From the NCBI GenBank assembly GCA_002733765.1, contig NVWU01000006.1:98658-162657 (forward strand): a stretch of DNA of 64,000 bases. Reading direction: 5' to 3'. Positions 9,944 to 18,326 of this stretch are shown piece after piece. The translations under genes were made by a program, and so were the position numbers. The notes beneath the pieces were generated by a model. That model had not been told where the DNA came from and did not search any database. It was given only the letters and a program-made list of their open reading frames with translations. Position 1 is the stretch's first letter. Each line of letters opens with the position of its first letter. Source of the stretch: Colwellia sp. Lineage in GTDB: Bacteria; Pseudomonadota; Gammaproteobacteria; Enterobacterales; Alteromonadaceae.

Positions 9944-10121
9944 ATTTGATAATATCCGAGAAAATGATAATTACAGTTATGAAACTGATTCAAATGGTGA
10001 TAAACAGGTAGTCAAAATTTATTGTGGTGAGTTATTAATTGCCAAAAAAGTGAAATTTAAAAAATCACTTCGCTATTTTGGCATTAACAATTATCAAGAA
10101 TACTTAACGATACAAACTTAA
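9921..10121 (+). CDS. Small conserved-looking protein, unknown function
   Basis: The 66-residue protein overlaps the end of the MFS gene by 23 bp. AAGGTG lies about 7 bases before its ATG, typical of translational coupling. It is a soluble beta-rich sequence (GDKQVVKIYCGELLIAKKVKF) ending in a short helix. There are no recognisable motifs. The good ribosome binding site and overlap make it a likely real gene. Confidence 0.6.
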   Translation: MKLIMKTEFDNIRENDNYSYETDSNGDKQVVKIYCGELLIAKKVKFKKSLRYFGINNYQEYLTIQT

Positions 10122-10149
10122 CACAAGAAGAGTCATTTACCGTTACTGA

Positions 10150-10494
10150 TTACTTTTTCAACATTGATTTAAGATCGGCAAAAGGATTGTAGGTTGCAGA
10201 ATCTTGATTAGTATCACCTGCTTTTACCTCCGTTGTATATTGCGCATGATCAGTATATTTGGCATGTTCATTGTCATGGCAATATATGCAAAGTAATTCC
10301 CAGTTACTGCCATCATTTGGATTATTAGTGTGGTCATGATCCATATGATGTACGGTCAACTCTTTAATGTTTGAGTAAACAAATTCTCGCGCACAGCGAC
10401 CACACACCCAAGGAAATAATTTTAATGCGCGGTCACGATAACCTTGTTCTTTTTGTTTATAGTTGGCACTGGTACCAAAACGTTCCGAAGTCAT
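10150..10494 (-). CDS. yajD: YajD-like HNH nuclease family protein
   Basis: The 114-residue protein has the HNH/zinc layout CGRC, then LTVHHMDHDHTNNPNDGSNW, then LLCIYCHDNEH. CxxC pairs flank the histidine-rich catalytic loop. This matches YajD of Escherichia coli, a small HNH protein of unknown biological role. Activity on DNA is inferred only from the fold. It is a single gene, convergent with the RNase H-MFS unit. Confidence 0.85.
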   Translation of the reverse strand: MTSERFGTSANYKQKEQGYRDRALKLFPWVCGRCAREFVYSNIKELTVHHMDHDHTNNPNDGSNWELLCIYCHDNEHAKYTDHAQYTTEVKAGDTNQDSATYNPFADLKSMLKK

Positions 10495-10561
10495 AATAGA
10501 GTCAATAAAAATAATAATGATGAGATTATTGTATTGTCATGCAACGTATATAGCAATACTT

Positions 10562-10618
10562 CAGTGTATATAACCCACTCGACTTGAAGATGCATGATTA
10601 AGCTGGAGTAGGTATAGG
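10562..10618. repeat. Diverged copy of the TATACCCA-type intergenic repeat
   Basis: The text TATAACCCACTCGACTTGAAGATGC at its start resembles the right arm of the element at 4501-4587 read in reverse (TATACCCATACCACCTCAAGATG). The end GGAGTAGGTATAG is a weak inverted match to the start. It appears to be a shorter, decayed member of the same repeat family. Confidence 0.45.
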
Positions 10619-10629
10619 CGTTAATCGTT

Positions 10630-11031
10630 CTAGCCTTTTATTTCTGCTGCTTCTTTTTGGTTCAACTGTTCAAGTGTTTTTCCGTGCGGAATAGGTTTTC
10701 TGCTTTGTGGATCAACTTTGACAAAAACAATATCATCCGCCAAACAAATTGATTTTTTAGTAATTTTATTACGTACTAAACAAGTGACGGTAATGGATGT
10801 TGTACCCACTTTTTTCGTTGCTAAACCAAATTCAACCACATCGCCTTGCAGCGCAGCAGATTCAAAACTAATTGCACCGATATGTTTTGTTACTAAACAA
10901 TTAGTCTCTAGCTGGCAAATAGCATATATAGCAGCTTCTTCATCAATCCATTCTAAAGCTCTACCACCAAATAAAGAATTGGCATAATTTAAATCGCTGG
11001 GCATCACTAAACGTCGTGAAAGAAATTGCAT
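10630..11031 (-). CDS. Acyl-CoA thioesterase, hotdog fold (YciA-like)
   Basis: The 133-residue protein matches the single-hotdog acyl-CoA thioesterase family. Motifs are LVMPSDLNYANSLFGGRALEWIDEEAA near residues 8-35, with the active-site Asn and the GG-E/D helix, and TTSITVTCLVRNK on the long strand. It should hydrolyse acyl-CoAs to free acid and CoA in the cytoplasm. It stands alone, with about 140 bp upstream to the divergent or convergent neighbours. Chain-length preference is unknown. Confidence 0.85.
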   Translation of the reverse strand: MQFLSRRLVMPSDLNYANSLFGGRALEWIDEEAAIYAICQLETNCLVTKHIGAISFESAALQGDVVEFGLATKKVGTTSITVTCLVRNKITKKSICLADDIVFVKVDPQSRKPIPHGKTLEQLNQKEAAEIKG

Positions 11032-11115
11032 ATAAAACCTTATCGGTTAATTAATAATAGTAAGTAATAACTATAACGACTTATGCGAGTTTACCCTAGA
11101 GAATTACGTAAAATG

Positions 11116-11682
11116 TTATTCTAAAGTTCTAACTTTTCGGGCAGGATTACCCGCATAAAAGCTTTGTTTATCTACATTTTTAGTGACGACACTGCCCGCG
11201 CCAATAACGGCATTATCACCAATAATAATCCCAGCTAATATAATAACACCGCCCCCCAGCCAAACATTATTACCAATAATAATATCATCAACATAGTTAT
11301 GTTTTGCTAATCGACACTGTGGGTCTACGTCATGAGAAACTGCCAAAAATTGCACATTAGGACCAATTAAACAGTCATTACCTATGCTAATTTTACCGTG
11401 TGTTAAGCGCTCATTATCAGCTATTTTAGTCTCTGCCCGCTTACCATCAACAATAGTGCAGTTAACATTAATAAAAACACGATCACCTAGAGTAATGTTA
11501 TCGCCATAATCCATATGAAAGCCAGATTCAATAAACACGTCTTCACCACAAGAATGAAACAGTGCTTTTAATCGTTTTAAGTTTCCTTTACTTGGACTAC
11601 GACTAAATTGCCGACAAAGTTCTTGAACCGATTTTCGATGACGAATAAGCTCAGGCGATAAACTATTGAAACATGTTTTCAT
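11116..11682 (-). CDS. Maltose/galactoside O-acetyltransferase-like hexapeptide enzyme
   Basis: The 188-residue protein has the left-handed beta-helix of the LacA/Maa group. An N-terminal helix (SPSKGNLKRLKALFHSCG) is followed by hexapeptide repeats (ITLGDRVFINVNCTIVD, ISIGNDCLIGPNVQ). The catalytic His is in FLAVSHDVD, and the end is typical (GAGSVVTKNV...YAGNPARKVR). It should transfer acetyl from acetyl-CoA to a sugar or similar acceptor. The gene follows miaE by 18 bp and is probably cotranscribed, though no pathway link is evident. Confidence 0.87.
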   Translation of the reverse strand: MKTCFNSLSPELIRHRKSVQELCRQFSRSPSKGNLKRLKALFHSCGEDVFIESGFHMDYGDNITLGDRVFINVNCTIVDGKRAETKIADNERLTHGKISIGNDCLIGPNVQFLAVSHDVDPQCRLAKHNYVDDIIIGNNVWLGGGVIILAGIIIGDNAVIGAGSVVTKNVDKQSFYAGNPARKVRTLE

Positions 11683-11700
11683 GATTTATTATTGCACTCC

Positions 11701-12273
11701 TTAGTGAAGCACAGCTCGAATAGCTAATCCTTTACAAATCTCTGCTTCAGCAATTAAAATTTCTTCTAAGCGTTGATCAACCTCACTTTTGTCAAAGTAT
11801 TCATAAGAGAGTTCAACAAACAAATTTTTATGTTTTTCTTCCGAATTGGCAATTGCTACATAAAGCTCTTTATCTTTACCTTCTGGCAGTGCTTGTGAAA
11901 CCAACCAAAACTTTTCAAAACCTCGGGCTTCAATAACAGCCGCAACAAGTAATCTGTCGAGTAAAAACAAGCTTGTGCCATTACGAAATAATTTACGTAT
12001 TTGAGTAATGTAAGGATCTTTTTTATCTTGACCTAAAGTCACATCACGAGCGACAAGCAACTTTAACACTTGTTTAAAGTGAATTAGCTCTTCAATAGCA
12101 AGGTCTGTCATCGCACGTACTAGCTTAGCTTTATCCGGATAATGGGATAACATGGCCATCGCCATACCTGATGCTTTTTTCTCCGCCGCGGCATGATCTT
12201 GTAAAAAGTGAGGAAAATCAGCCATTACCGCATCAACCCAGTCTTGGCCTGTGTGGTGTTTTAATTCAAACAT
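11701..12273 (-). CDS. miaE: MiaE, tRNA 2-methylthio-N6-isopentenyladenosine hydroxylase
   Basis: The 190-residue di-iron enzyme has ferritin-like helices carrying E31, EELIH at 61-65, E115 and the ExxH pair E145/H148 (SEEKHKN). It hydroxylates ms2i6A at tRNA position 37 to ms2io6A, using oxygen. Length and motifs match the MiaE family. It is the first gene of a likely two-gene unit with the acetyltransferase gene. Confidence 0.93.
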   Translation of the reverse strand: MFELKHHTGQDWVDAVMADFPHFLQDHAAAEKKASGMAMAMLSHYPDKAKLVRAMTDLAIEELIHFKQVLKLLVARDVTLGQDKKDPYITQIRKLFRNGTSLFLLDRLLVAAVIEARGFEKFWLVSQALPEGKDKELYVAIANSEEKHKNLFVELSYEYFDKSEVDQRLEEILIAEAEICKGLAIRAVLH

Positions 12274-12395
12274 AAATACTACTCTCTAAAGAAAAGTGTG
12301 AGGAAAAATTCATCGTGATTTTACCTGCGTGAAGGTTTATCTACAATAATAAAATCAATAAAAATCTTATTAAAAGCGCAGTAACGACAGAAAAA

Positions 12396-13025
12396 TTAAT
12401 AAAGAATTTTATCAATTTTTCCTTTATTCGTTGACTCAATTTTTAACTGGTTATTAATTGCCTGCCACGCTTTTACCTTGCCGCCAATATTAATAGGTTT
12501 AAACCCTTTTTTATTCTCATCCAACTGTTCAACATTTAAAAAAGTTAACAGCGCTTGATAACTCTGCTCATTACTCACATCAAGGGTAAGTAAATCCTGT
12601 TCTCTCTGATCGAAATAATCAAAAATACCTTGTTGATGGCGTTGATAACAGCTAAGTAAAAATTCATCTTGTTCTATATTATCGGCGGTTAAGGGGAAAA
12701 ACACGTCGCTATAACAACGCTTTAAATGGGGGTTAAAACCACCATCACTTCGTTGTAAATTTACCATCATACGCTGTAATAGTTGCTTAATAGAAGGTAA
12801 CCATAATGATGGTTCGCGCGTTAGATATATAAATTTACTGTTAGGAAAGTCTTTATCAAGCGTTTGATAATCACAAAATATTGGCGTATCTGCCAGTACT
12901 TTTGCTTCGCTGAAAGCATGTTGCGTATAAGCATTATGTGCTGTTTTAAAACCAAGCCCAAGTAACGCTACACACACACTCGTAGTAGCGGTTCTTGGTA
13001 AACCAATGATAAATATTTTATTCAT
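12396..13025 (-). CDS. Sulfotransferase-family P-loop protein
   Basis: The product has about 209 residues from ATG 13025 (GTG 13031 would add two). The N-terminal loop IGLPRTATTS is the PAPS-binding 5' phosphosulfate loop of sulfotransferases. A later strand SKFIYLTREPSLWLPS carries the Arg and Ser expected for the 3' phosphate contact. Acceptor and role are unknown. It is a single gene between miaE and the acetyl-CoA hydrolase fusion, which runs the other way. Confidence 0.75.
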   Translation of the reverse strand: MNKIFIIGLPRTATTSVCVALLGLGFKTAHNAYTQHAFSEAKVLADTPIFCDYQTLDKDFPNSKFIYLTREPSLWLPSIKQLLQRMMVNLQRSDGGFNPHLKRCYSDVFFPLTADNIEQDEFLLSCYQRHQQGIFDYFDQREQDLLTLDVSNEQSYQALLTFLNVEQLDENKKGFKPINIGGKVKAWQAINNQLKIESTNKGKIDKILY

Positions 13026-13203
13026 TGTCACTCAGTATTATTAATGAAAAAAAAGTATTGTAGCATTGACTGTGATCAATGAATATTCTATTAATTAGGT
13101 CATACTTATAGCTAATATCTTATGTATACGTTAAGTGCTTTAATCAAAGTCAAGATGGAATACATAACACAACTAATCCATTAGACAAATAACAGGAACT
13201 TTA

Positions 13204-15078
13204 ATGTCAGCAAAAAATGAAGTAGACGATATTGAAAATAACGGTATCAATTGGGATGATTATTTAAAATCAGGTAATCGTATTTTTATTGGCTCAAATG
13301 CCGCTGTACCCAATGCATTAATTGACGATCTTATTGCTAATTCAAATAAATTGCACGACATTGAAACGGTACACATTTTAACACTCTCTGAGAATGTTTG
13401 GGCCAAACCTGAGCATAAAGATTTATTTAAAGTGAATAGCTTATTTATTGGTGGTAAAAATATTAGAGAAGCAATTGCCGAAGGCCGAGGTGATTACACC
13501 CCTTGTTTTGTTTCTGATATTCCCCGTTTATTTGCTGAAAATAGTTTGCCGCTTGATGCCGCATTAATTATGGTTAGTCCACCAGATGAATACGGTTACT
13601 GTTCATTAGGTGTGAGTGTTGATATTGTTTCAGGTGCCGTAAAAGCAGCAAAATATGTTATTGCACAAGTAAACCCGAAAATGCCACGAACCAATGGCCA
13701 TAGTTTTGTTCATGTAAATCAAATTCATGCTTGGATGCATGCTGAACAAGATTTACCCCAAGTATTTCCACCTGAGGTTGACAAACGCACAGAGCAAATT
13801 GGACAATATGTTGCTATGTTGATCGAAAATGGCGCCACCTTACAAATTGGCATAGGTAAAATTCCCCAGGCCGTATTGCGCTATTTAGGTAACCATAAAG
13901 ACTTAGGCATTCATTCTGAAATGATTTCGGATGGTGTGATTGATTTAATGCTAAAAGGTGTTATCAATAACCGTAAAAAAACCTATCATAAAGGAAAAGC
14001 GGTAGTCACCTTTTGTATTGGTAGCCAAAAAGTGTATGACTTTGTTGACGGTAACCCTCACATAGAGTTTTATCCTTCAGAACATGTTAACTCGCCAGAC
14101 AAAATTGCTAAAAACGATAACATGGTGTCAATCAATAGCGCCATTGAAGTCGATTTAACCGGACAAGTAGTGGCTGATTCTATTGGTTATCAATTCTATA
14201 GTGGCATTGGCGGGCAAGTAGATTTTGTTCGTGGTGCTTCCTTGAGTAAAGGGGGTAAAGCTATTATAGCCCTACCTTCCACCACTCAAGATGGTAACAC
14301 TTCTCGAATTGTTGCTCATATAACGGAAGGTGGTGGTGTCGTTACTTCGCGTGGTCATGTCGCATTTGTAATTACCGAGTTTGGCATTGCCTCATTACAA
14401 GGTAAAAGCATTAGAGAGCGCACACTAGAGCTAATTCGTATTGCTCACCCTAAATTTAGAGATAAATTACTTAGCGAAGTGCGTAAACATTACTGGGTGC
14501 CTGAATATCAAGAAAGCACGCCAAGTTCAGTACCTGAATTGGGCGATATAGAAATGAAGCGCTTTAATTTCGCTTATACTAATTACATCCTAAGACCTTT
14601 AAGACCTGCAGATGAACGTAAACTGCAAGAGTTTTTTTATTCTCATAATAAAGAAACACTGATCATGCGCTATAACCACCATATCACCCAAATGACCAGA
14701 GAAAAATCATGTAACTTGGTGAGTGTTGATCAATCTACTGATTTAGCACTCTGCTTTACCGTAACCGATCATATGGGTGAAGTAATACAAGCGGTAGCGC
14801 GTTATTACTTTATTGAGAGCATCAATAGCGGTGAAGTTGCTTTTGTTATTAAAGAAAGCCTCCGTGGCCGTGGTATGGCAACTACTTTATTAAATGAAAT
14901 GATTGCCATCGCTAAAATTCGTAAACTTGATAGCTTAGTTGCTTGTGTTCGTAGAGACAATGCGTCAATGCTAAAAGTATTTGAAAAGATAGGCTTTGTC
15001 CGTCAACCAAGTGAAGACTTTGATGAAGTGAGTTTAACGCTAACCTTAACCCAGCCTGAAACGGTTGATATGGATTAA
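13204..15078 (+). CDS. Acetyl-CoA hydrolase/CoA-transferase fused to GNAT acetyltransferase
   Basis: The 624-residue protein has two parts. Residues ~15-440 match the acetyl-CoA hydrolase/4-hydroxybutyrate CoA-transferase family, with GIGKIPQAVLRYLG, LGIHSEMISDGV carrying the expected catalytic Glu, and GIGGQVDFVRGA. Residues ~460-615 are a GNAT domain whose acetyl-CoA loop is RGRGMATTLL near 553. The combination is a known bifunctional architecture. It may move acyl groups between CoA, carboxylic acids and amines. Upstream is AGGAAC before the ATG, and 20 bp downstream is an HDAC-like deacetylase, giving an acetyl-transfer and deacetylation pair. Substrates are not known. Confidence 0.9.
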   Translation: MSAKNEVDDIENNGINWDDYLKSGNRIFIGSNAAVPNALIDDLIANSNKLHDIETVHILTLSENVWAKPEHKDLFKVNSLFIGGKNIREAIAEGRGDYTPCFVSDIPRLFAENSLPLDAALIMVSPPDEYGYCSLGVSVDIVSGAVKAAKYVIAQVNPKMPRTNGHSFVHVNQIHAWMHAEQDLPQVFPPEVDKRTEQIGQYVAMLIENGATLQIGIGKIPQAVLRYLGNHKDLGIHSEMISDGVIDLMLKGVINNRKKTYHKGKAVVTFCIGSQKVYDFVDGNPHIEFYPSEHVNSPDKIAKNDNMVSINSAIEVDLTGQVVADSIGYQFYSGIGGQVDFVRGASLSKGGKAIIALPSTTQDGNTSRIVAHITEGGGVVTSRGHVAFVITEFGIASLQGKSIRERTLELIRIAHPKFRDKLLSEVRKHYWVPEYQESTPSSVPELGDIEMKRFNFAYTNYILRPLRPADERKLQEFFYSHNKETLIMRYNHHITQMTREKSCNLVSVDQSTDLALCFTVTDHMGEVIQAVARYYFIESINSGEVAFVIKESLRGRGMATTLLNEMIAIAKIRKLDSLVACVRRDNASMLKVFEKIGFVRQPSEDFDEVSLTLTLTQPETVDMD

Positions 15079-15098
15079 CAACAAAAATATAAGGAGTA

Positions 15099-16055
15099 AT
15101 GATGACAGTTGGAATTATTGGCCACTATCGTTGTGGTGAACATGATATGGGTGAGCATCACCCTGAGAACGGTAAACGCTTAACCGCTATTTCAGATCAA
15201 TTAATTCGTAGTGGTTTGGATTATGTTGTGCGTCAGTTTGATTCAAAACCTATCGATAAAAGCTTGTTATCGTTAGCGCATACACAAGAGCACATCGATT
15301 TTGTTTTTGATAATGCCCCCAGTGAAGGTGAAGAAAACTTTACCGTGGGCCCAGATTCAGTGATGAATGCAAAAACACTCACCTCTATTTTGTATTCAGC
15401 TGGGGCTGCTGTTGATGCCGTTGATTTAGTCATGGATGGTACGTTAAGCGCTGTATTTTGTACTACCAGACCACCAGGGCACCACGCTGAACACGATAAA
15501 GGCATGGGGTTTTGTTTTTTCAATAATGCTGCTTTAGCAGCGGCTTATGCTAAACAAAAATATGGTTTAAAACGTGTAGCAATAGTAGATTTTGATGTCC
15601 ATCATGGCAACGGCACTGAAGACATTGTAAGAAATCACTTCAATGCTACGCCCGAAGATGACAAAGGTTATCTTTTTTGTTCAAGTTATGAATATCCACT
15701 GTATCCATTTGAAATTACAGAGAGTGACACGCCACCTGTTATCAATACGCCTTTAAAAGCGACGACAAAAGGTCCTGATTTTCGAAAAGCAATTACTGAA
15801 CATTGGCTACCCGCATTAAATAAATTCAAACCAGAACTGATTATAATTTCAGCAGGTTTTGATGCTCACATTGAAGATGACATGTCACAGGTTAGCTTAA
15901 CTGAAGGCGATTACCGTTGGATTACTGATGAATTAAAAACTATTGTAAAAGAACACGGACAAGGACGAATAGTGTCAATGCTTGAAGGTGGTTATCATTT
16001 AGGCGCTTTAGGCAGAAGTGTTGTTGCCCATATCAATGGTTTAATTGGTAACTAA
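15099..16055 (+). CDS. Histone-deacetylase-family amidohydrolase (acetylpolyamine/lysine deacetylase type)
   Basis: The 318-residue enzyme has all class I/II HDAC motifs. RPPGHHAEHDKGMGFCFFNN carries H128/H129, VDFDVHHGNGT the zinc ligands D166 and H168, and SAGFDAHIEDD the ligand D255. A C-terminal LEGGYH loop is also present. It should remove acetyl or other acyl groups from lysine, polyamines or small amides. AAGGAG precedes two adjacent ATGs, and the second (15102) is the better spaced. It lies in an operon with the acetyl-CoA hydrolase/GNAT fusion and is followed by a terminator. Confidence 0.93.
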   Translation: MMTVGIIGHYRCGEHDMGEHHPENGKRLTAISDQLIRSGLDYVVRQFDSKPIDKSLLSLAHTQEHIDFVFDNAPSEGEENFTVGPDSVMNAKTLTSILYSAGAAVDAVDLVMDGTLSAVFCTTRPPGHHAEHDKGMGFCFFNNAALAAAYAKQKYGLKRVAIVDFDVHHGNGTEDIVRNHFNATPEDDKGYLFCSSYEYPLYPFEITESDTPPVINTPLKATTKGPDFRKAITEHWLPALNKFKPELIIISAGFDAHIEDDMSQVSLTEGDYRWITDELKTIVKEHGQGRIVSMLEGGYHLGALGRSVVAHINGLIGN

Positions 16056-16120
16056 TGACAAACCTATTAAGTTAAGCATGGCAATAAGTAAGACTATTTA
16101 GCATTTAATATTAAATACAT

Positions 16121-16150
16121 AAAACCAGTGAATAGCTTTCACTGGTTTTT
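16121..16150. terminator. Rho-independent terminator, bidirectional
   Basis: AAAACCAGTGAA (16121-16132) pairs with TTCACTGGTTTT (16138-16149) around a 5-base loop. A T run follows on the plus strand and an A run precedes it. It sits between the convergent HDAC-like gene and the envelope operon and serves both. Confidence 0.88.
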
Positions 16151-16167
16151 AAGTTTTCGTGCTTTAC

Positions 16168-17412
16168 TTAAAAATACCAAGCTAAAGATAACTGTGCATG
16201 ATCATCATTGCTTAAGGCATTGAGCAAATCATCTTCTTCGTTACTTTGTAGTAATCTGAGATCAAAACTAACAATAAAACTATCACCAAAGCGACGACTG
16301 GCTTCCACTAAAACACTAAAAGCATGGTGATCTAAGTCACTGCCAATACCCATCAATAATTCACTACTTTGCATGTCATTAAAAGCTAACCTTGCCCCTA
16401 AAAACAAGTCATTTTGCATTAATGAACCTTGCGCGCCAAGCTCAACTTCACCTCGAGAATCCCAGCTATGTTCCATTAATAAGCCTAAGTCTAAGTTTGA
16501 GTCAAAAACACCAACAAAGCTGTATTCAAAACCAGCTTGCGTCGCCCAAAAATCTTCAAGGCGAGTAGTACGGTATATCCCTTCAAATTTCCATAACCAG
16601 TCACCTAAAGTTGCTTGTACATCAACACCTAGTTGCTCCATTTGAGAGTAATATTGTTGTAGAGAAGAAGGCGTAGAATCTTGAAGTGATGGCGTTAGAT
16701 AAGCCTCTCTGTTGGTACCATGAAACCAGTAAGCGCCGAGATCATAATCACCGATGCTATGTGCCCAACGTAAGGAAAAATCGAGGTGTTGTTGACCCGC
16801 TGAAGATTCATAACTGACATTATTTTCGTCAACGACTAAAGGACCACGTAAACGCCCGTCTTCACCGGCATAAGTTCTTTCTCGAAAGCCCGGTAGTAAA
16901 AACACATCAACAATGCCCCAATCATTTACGACTGATAAGTTGATCATTTGCTGACCTAGTTTATCTTCACCATCAAAATCTTCAACACCATCCGTTTGGT
17001 TAATAACATCAACAAGGTGTTGAAATTCAGTAACGCCCCAAAACTCTTTACGAATACCAACACGAAGTTCCCAATCATCACTTGCATGAATATAAGCCAG
17101 TTCACGAATATCGCCATGGGTTCTATTGTCATCTTGGCTATCAATGCGATAAAAAGGCGTAAAAATAATGCTATCGTTGCCATCATTCCACTGCCAGTAA
17201 AGCTCCATCTCTACAGATAACGATGATTGATGATGGTTTAACTGCTCTGGATAAAGTGCCTCTTCAAAAAAATAACGTTGCTCTATGCCAATATCCCCTG
17301 AGATATCAAATTCAACGTCACTCGCCACTTCACCCGCAAGCTCCCTAGCTGATAAGGGCTGAATTAACAGTACACTACATATTGCTAGCGTCATTATTGT
17401 ACGTGCAACCAT
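16168..17412 (-). CDS. Outer-membrane beta-barrel protein of an RND/LolA-like export operon
   Basis: The product has about 414 residues from ATG 17412, which has CAGGT eight bases upstream. ATG 17457 would give 429. A signal peptide (VARTIMTLAICSVLLIQPLSA) is followed by alternating beta-strand sequence rich in aromatic residues (MELYWQWNDGNDSIIFTPFYR, WELRVGIRKEFWG) and ending in the barrel terminator pattern SLAWYF with a final Phe. It is probably an outer-membrane pore or receptor working with the LolA-like gene product 4 bp upstream and the MMPL transporter. It resembles DUF1302-type barrels in layout, but that assignment is tentative. Confidence 0.75.
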   Translation of the reverse strand: MVARTIMTLAICSVLLIQPLSARELAGEVASDVEFDISGDIGIEQRYFFEEALYPEQLNHHQSSLSVEMELYWQWNDGNDSIIFTPFYRIDSQDDNRTHGDIRELAYIHASDDWELRVGIRKEFWGVTEFQHLVDVINQTDGVEDFDGEDKLGQQMINLSVVNDWGIVDVFLLPGFRERTYAGEDGRLRGPLVVDENNVSYESSAGQQHLDFSLRWAHSIGDYDLGAYWFHGTNREAYLTPSLQDSTPSSLQQYYSQMEQLGVDVQATLGDWLWKFEGIYRTTRLEDFWATQAGFEYSFVGVFDSNLDLGLLMEHSWDSRGEVELGAQGSLMQNDLFLGARLAFNDMQSSELLMGIGSDLDHHAFSVLVEASRRFGDSFIVSFDLRLLQSNEEDDLLNALSNDDHAQLSLAWYF

Positions 17413-17461
17413 GGTGTCAAACCTGCAACTTAATCTTGTAGGTAACAAAAGTTTCATTAGA

Positions 17462-18262
17462 TTAACGTGCTCGTTTTAATGAATTACGGTTAAAGTCACT
17501 GTCACTTAGGCCTGTTTTAAAGTCATAATTACTCCATTTAAGCTCGGTACTTTTACCGTTTTGGTGATTGATCATTTCTTGTTTATCTGCACGCCAATAT
17601 TTAGCTAAATATTGCTTATAACCACTAAAGGTTAACGTTTTAAGTAGTGAATCTTTACGGTCATAGAAATCAACTTTTTGCACTCGGTATTCTTGGATAT
17701 CTAACCAAACAATACGGCGTGTGTATCCTGAATTTTCATCTACAGGGTATTGCTCTACTTTGAACGTTTCTATTCCATTAAGCGCTTCTTCGGCTAAAAA
17801 TTTATAGGTATATTTTTCAACTTCAAATGAACTCAAATCTTCAAACGCAAATTCAGATCCCATAAACGGGCCTGATTTATTACGAGATGAAATACGTTTT
17901 ACTCGCTTTAATGCAGGTAAAAATAACCATTGATCATCTGCTGCAACAGGATGAGAAAAACTCAAAAATGCAGTGCCTTTCACATCGCGTGGTTTATTAA
18001 AAATAGTTAAACTTTTATCTCCATCATTTTGAACTTCTAATGATTTCATCTTAATTTCGCGAATACTTTCTTGACCTTGTTTATTACGTAACAACATCGT
18101 CATATCGGCAGTGTTGTCTTGCCAGCCTAAATCTCGTTTCTTTGCTTCTATTGAGATGTCTAAGCCCTTTTGTTCATCTGCTGTTAAAGCAAATGACACA
18201 TTAGCGACTAGCGTTAAACTTAATGCGGAAACCACACTTAGGAATATTTTCTTAGTTAACAT
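17462..18262 (-). CDS. Periplasmic LolA-like protein (outer membrane lipoprotein-sorting family)
   Basis: The 266-residue product has a signal peptide (FLSVVSALSLTLVANVSFA) and the LolA-like domain found next to MMPL transporters. Conserved parts are DMTMLLRNKQGQ, DQWLFLPALKRVKRIS, SGPFMGSEFAFEDLS and RIVWLDIQEYRVQKVDFYD. These domains form an open half-barrel that carries a lipid or lipoprotein across the periplasm. AAGGA precedes the ATG. Its place between the RND gene and the barrel gene fits a shuttle from inner to outer membrane. The cargo is unknown. Confidence 0.88.
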   Translation of the reverse strand: MLTKKIFLSVVSALSLTLVANVSFALTADEQKGLDISIEAKKRDLGWQDNTADMTMLLRNKQGQESIREIKMKSLEVQNDGDKSLTIFNKPRDVKGTAFLSFSHPVAADDQWLFLPALKRVKRISSRNKSGPFMGSEFAFEDLSSFEVEKYTYKFLAEEALNGIETFKVEQYPVDENSGYTRRIVWLDIQEYRVQKVDFYDRKDSLLKTLTFSGYKQYLAKYWRADKQEMINHQNGKSTELKWSNYDFKTGLSDSDFNRNSLKRAR

Positions 18263-18326
18263 AGTTAATCCTTATAAATTTTTTATCAACTTATTTAATA
18301 AATCTTCTTGAACAAAACCGGTCTAT

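Noticed and set aside
9921-10121. Small gene after the MFS gene as part of a toxin-antitoxin pair
   Set aside because: No partner frame nearby and no toxin or antitoxin motif.
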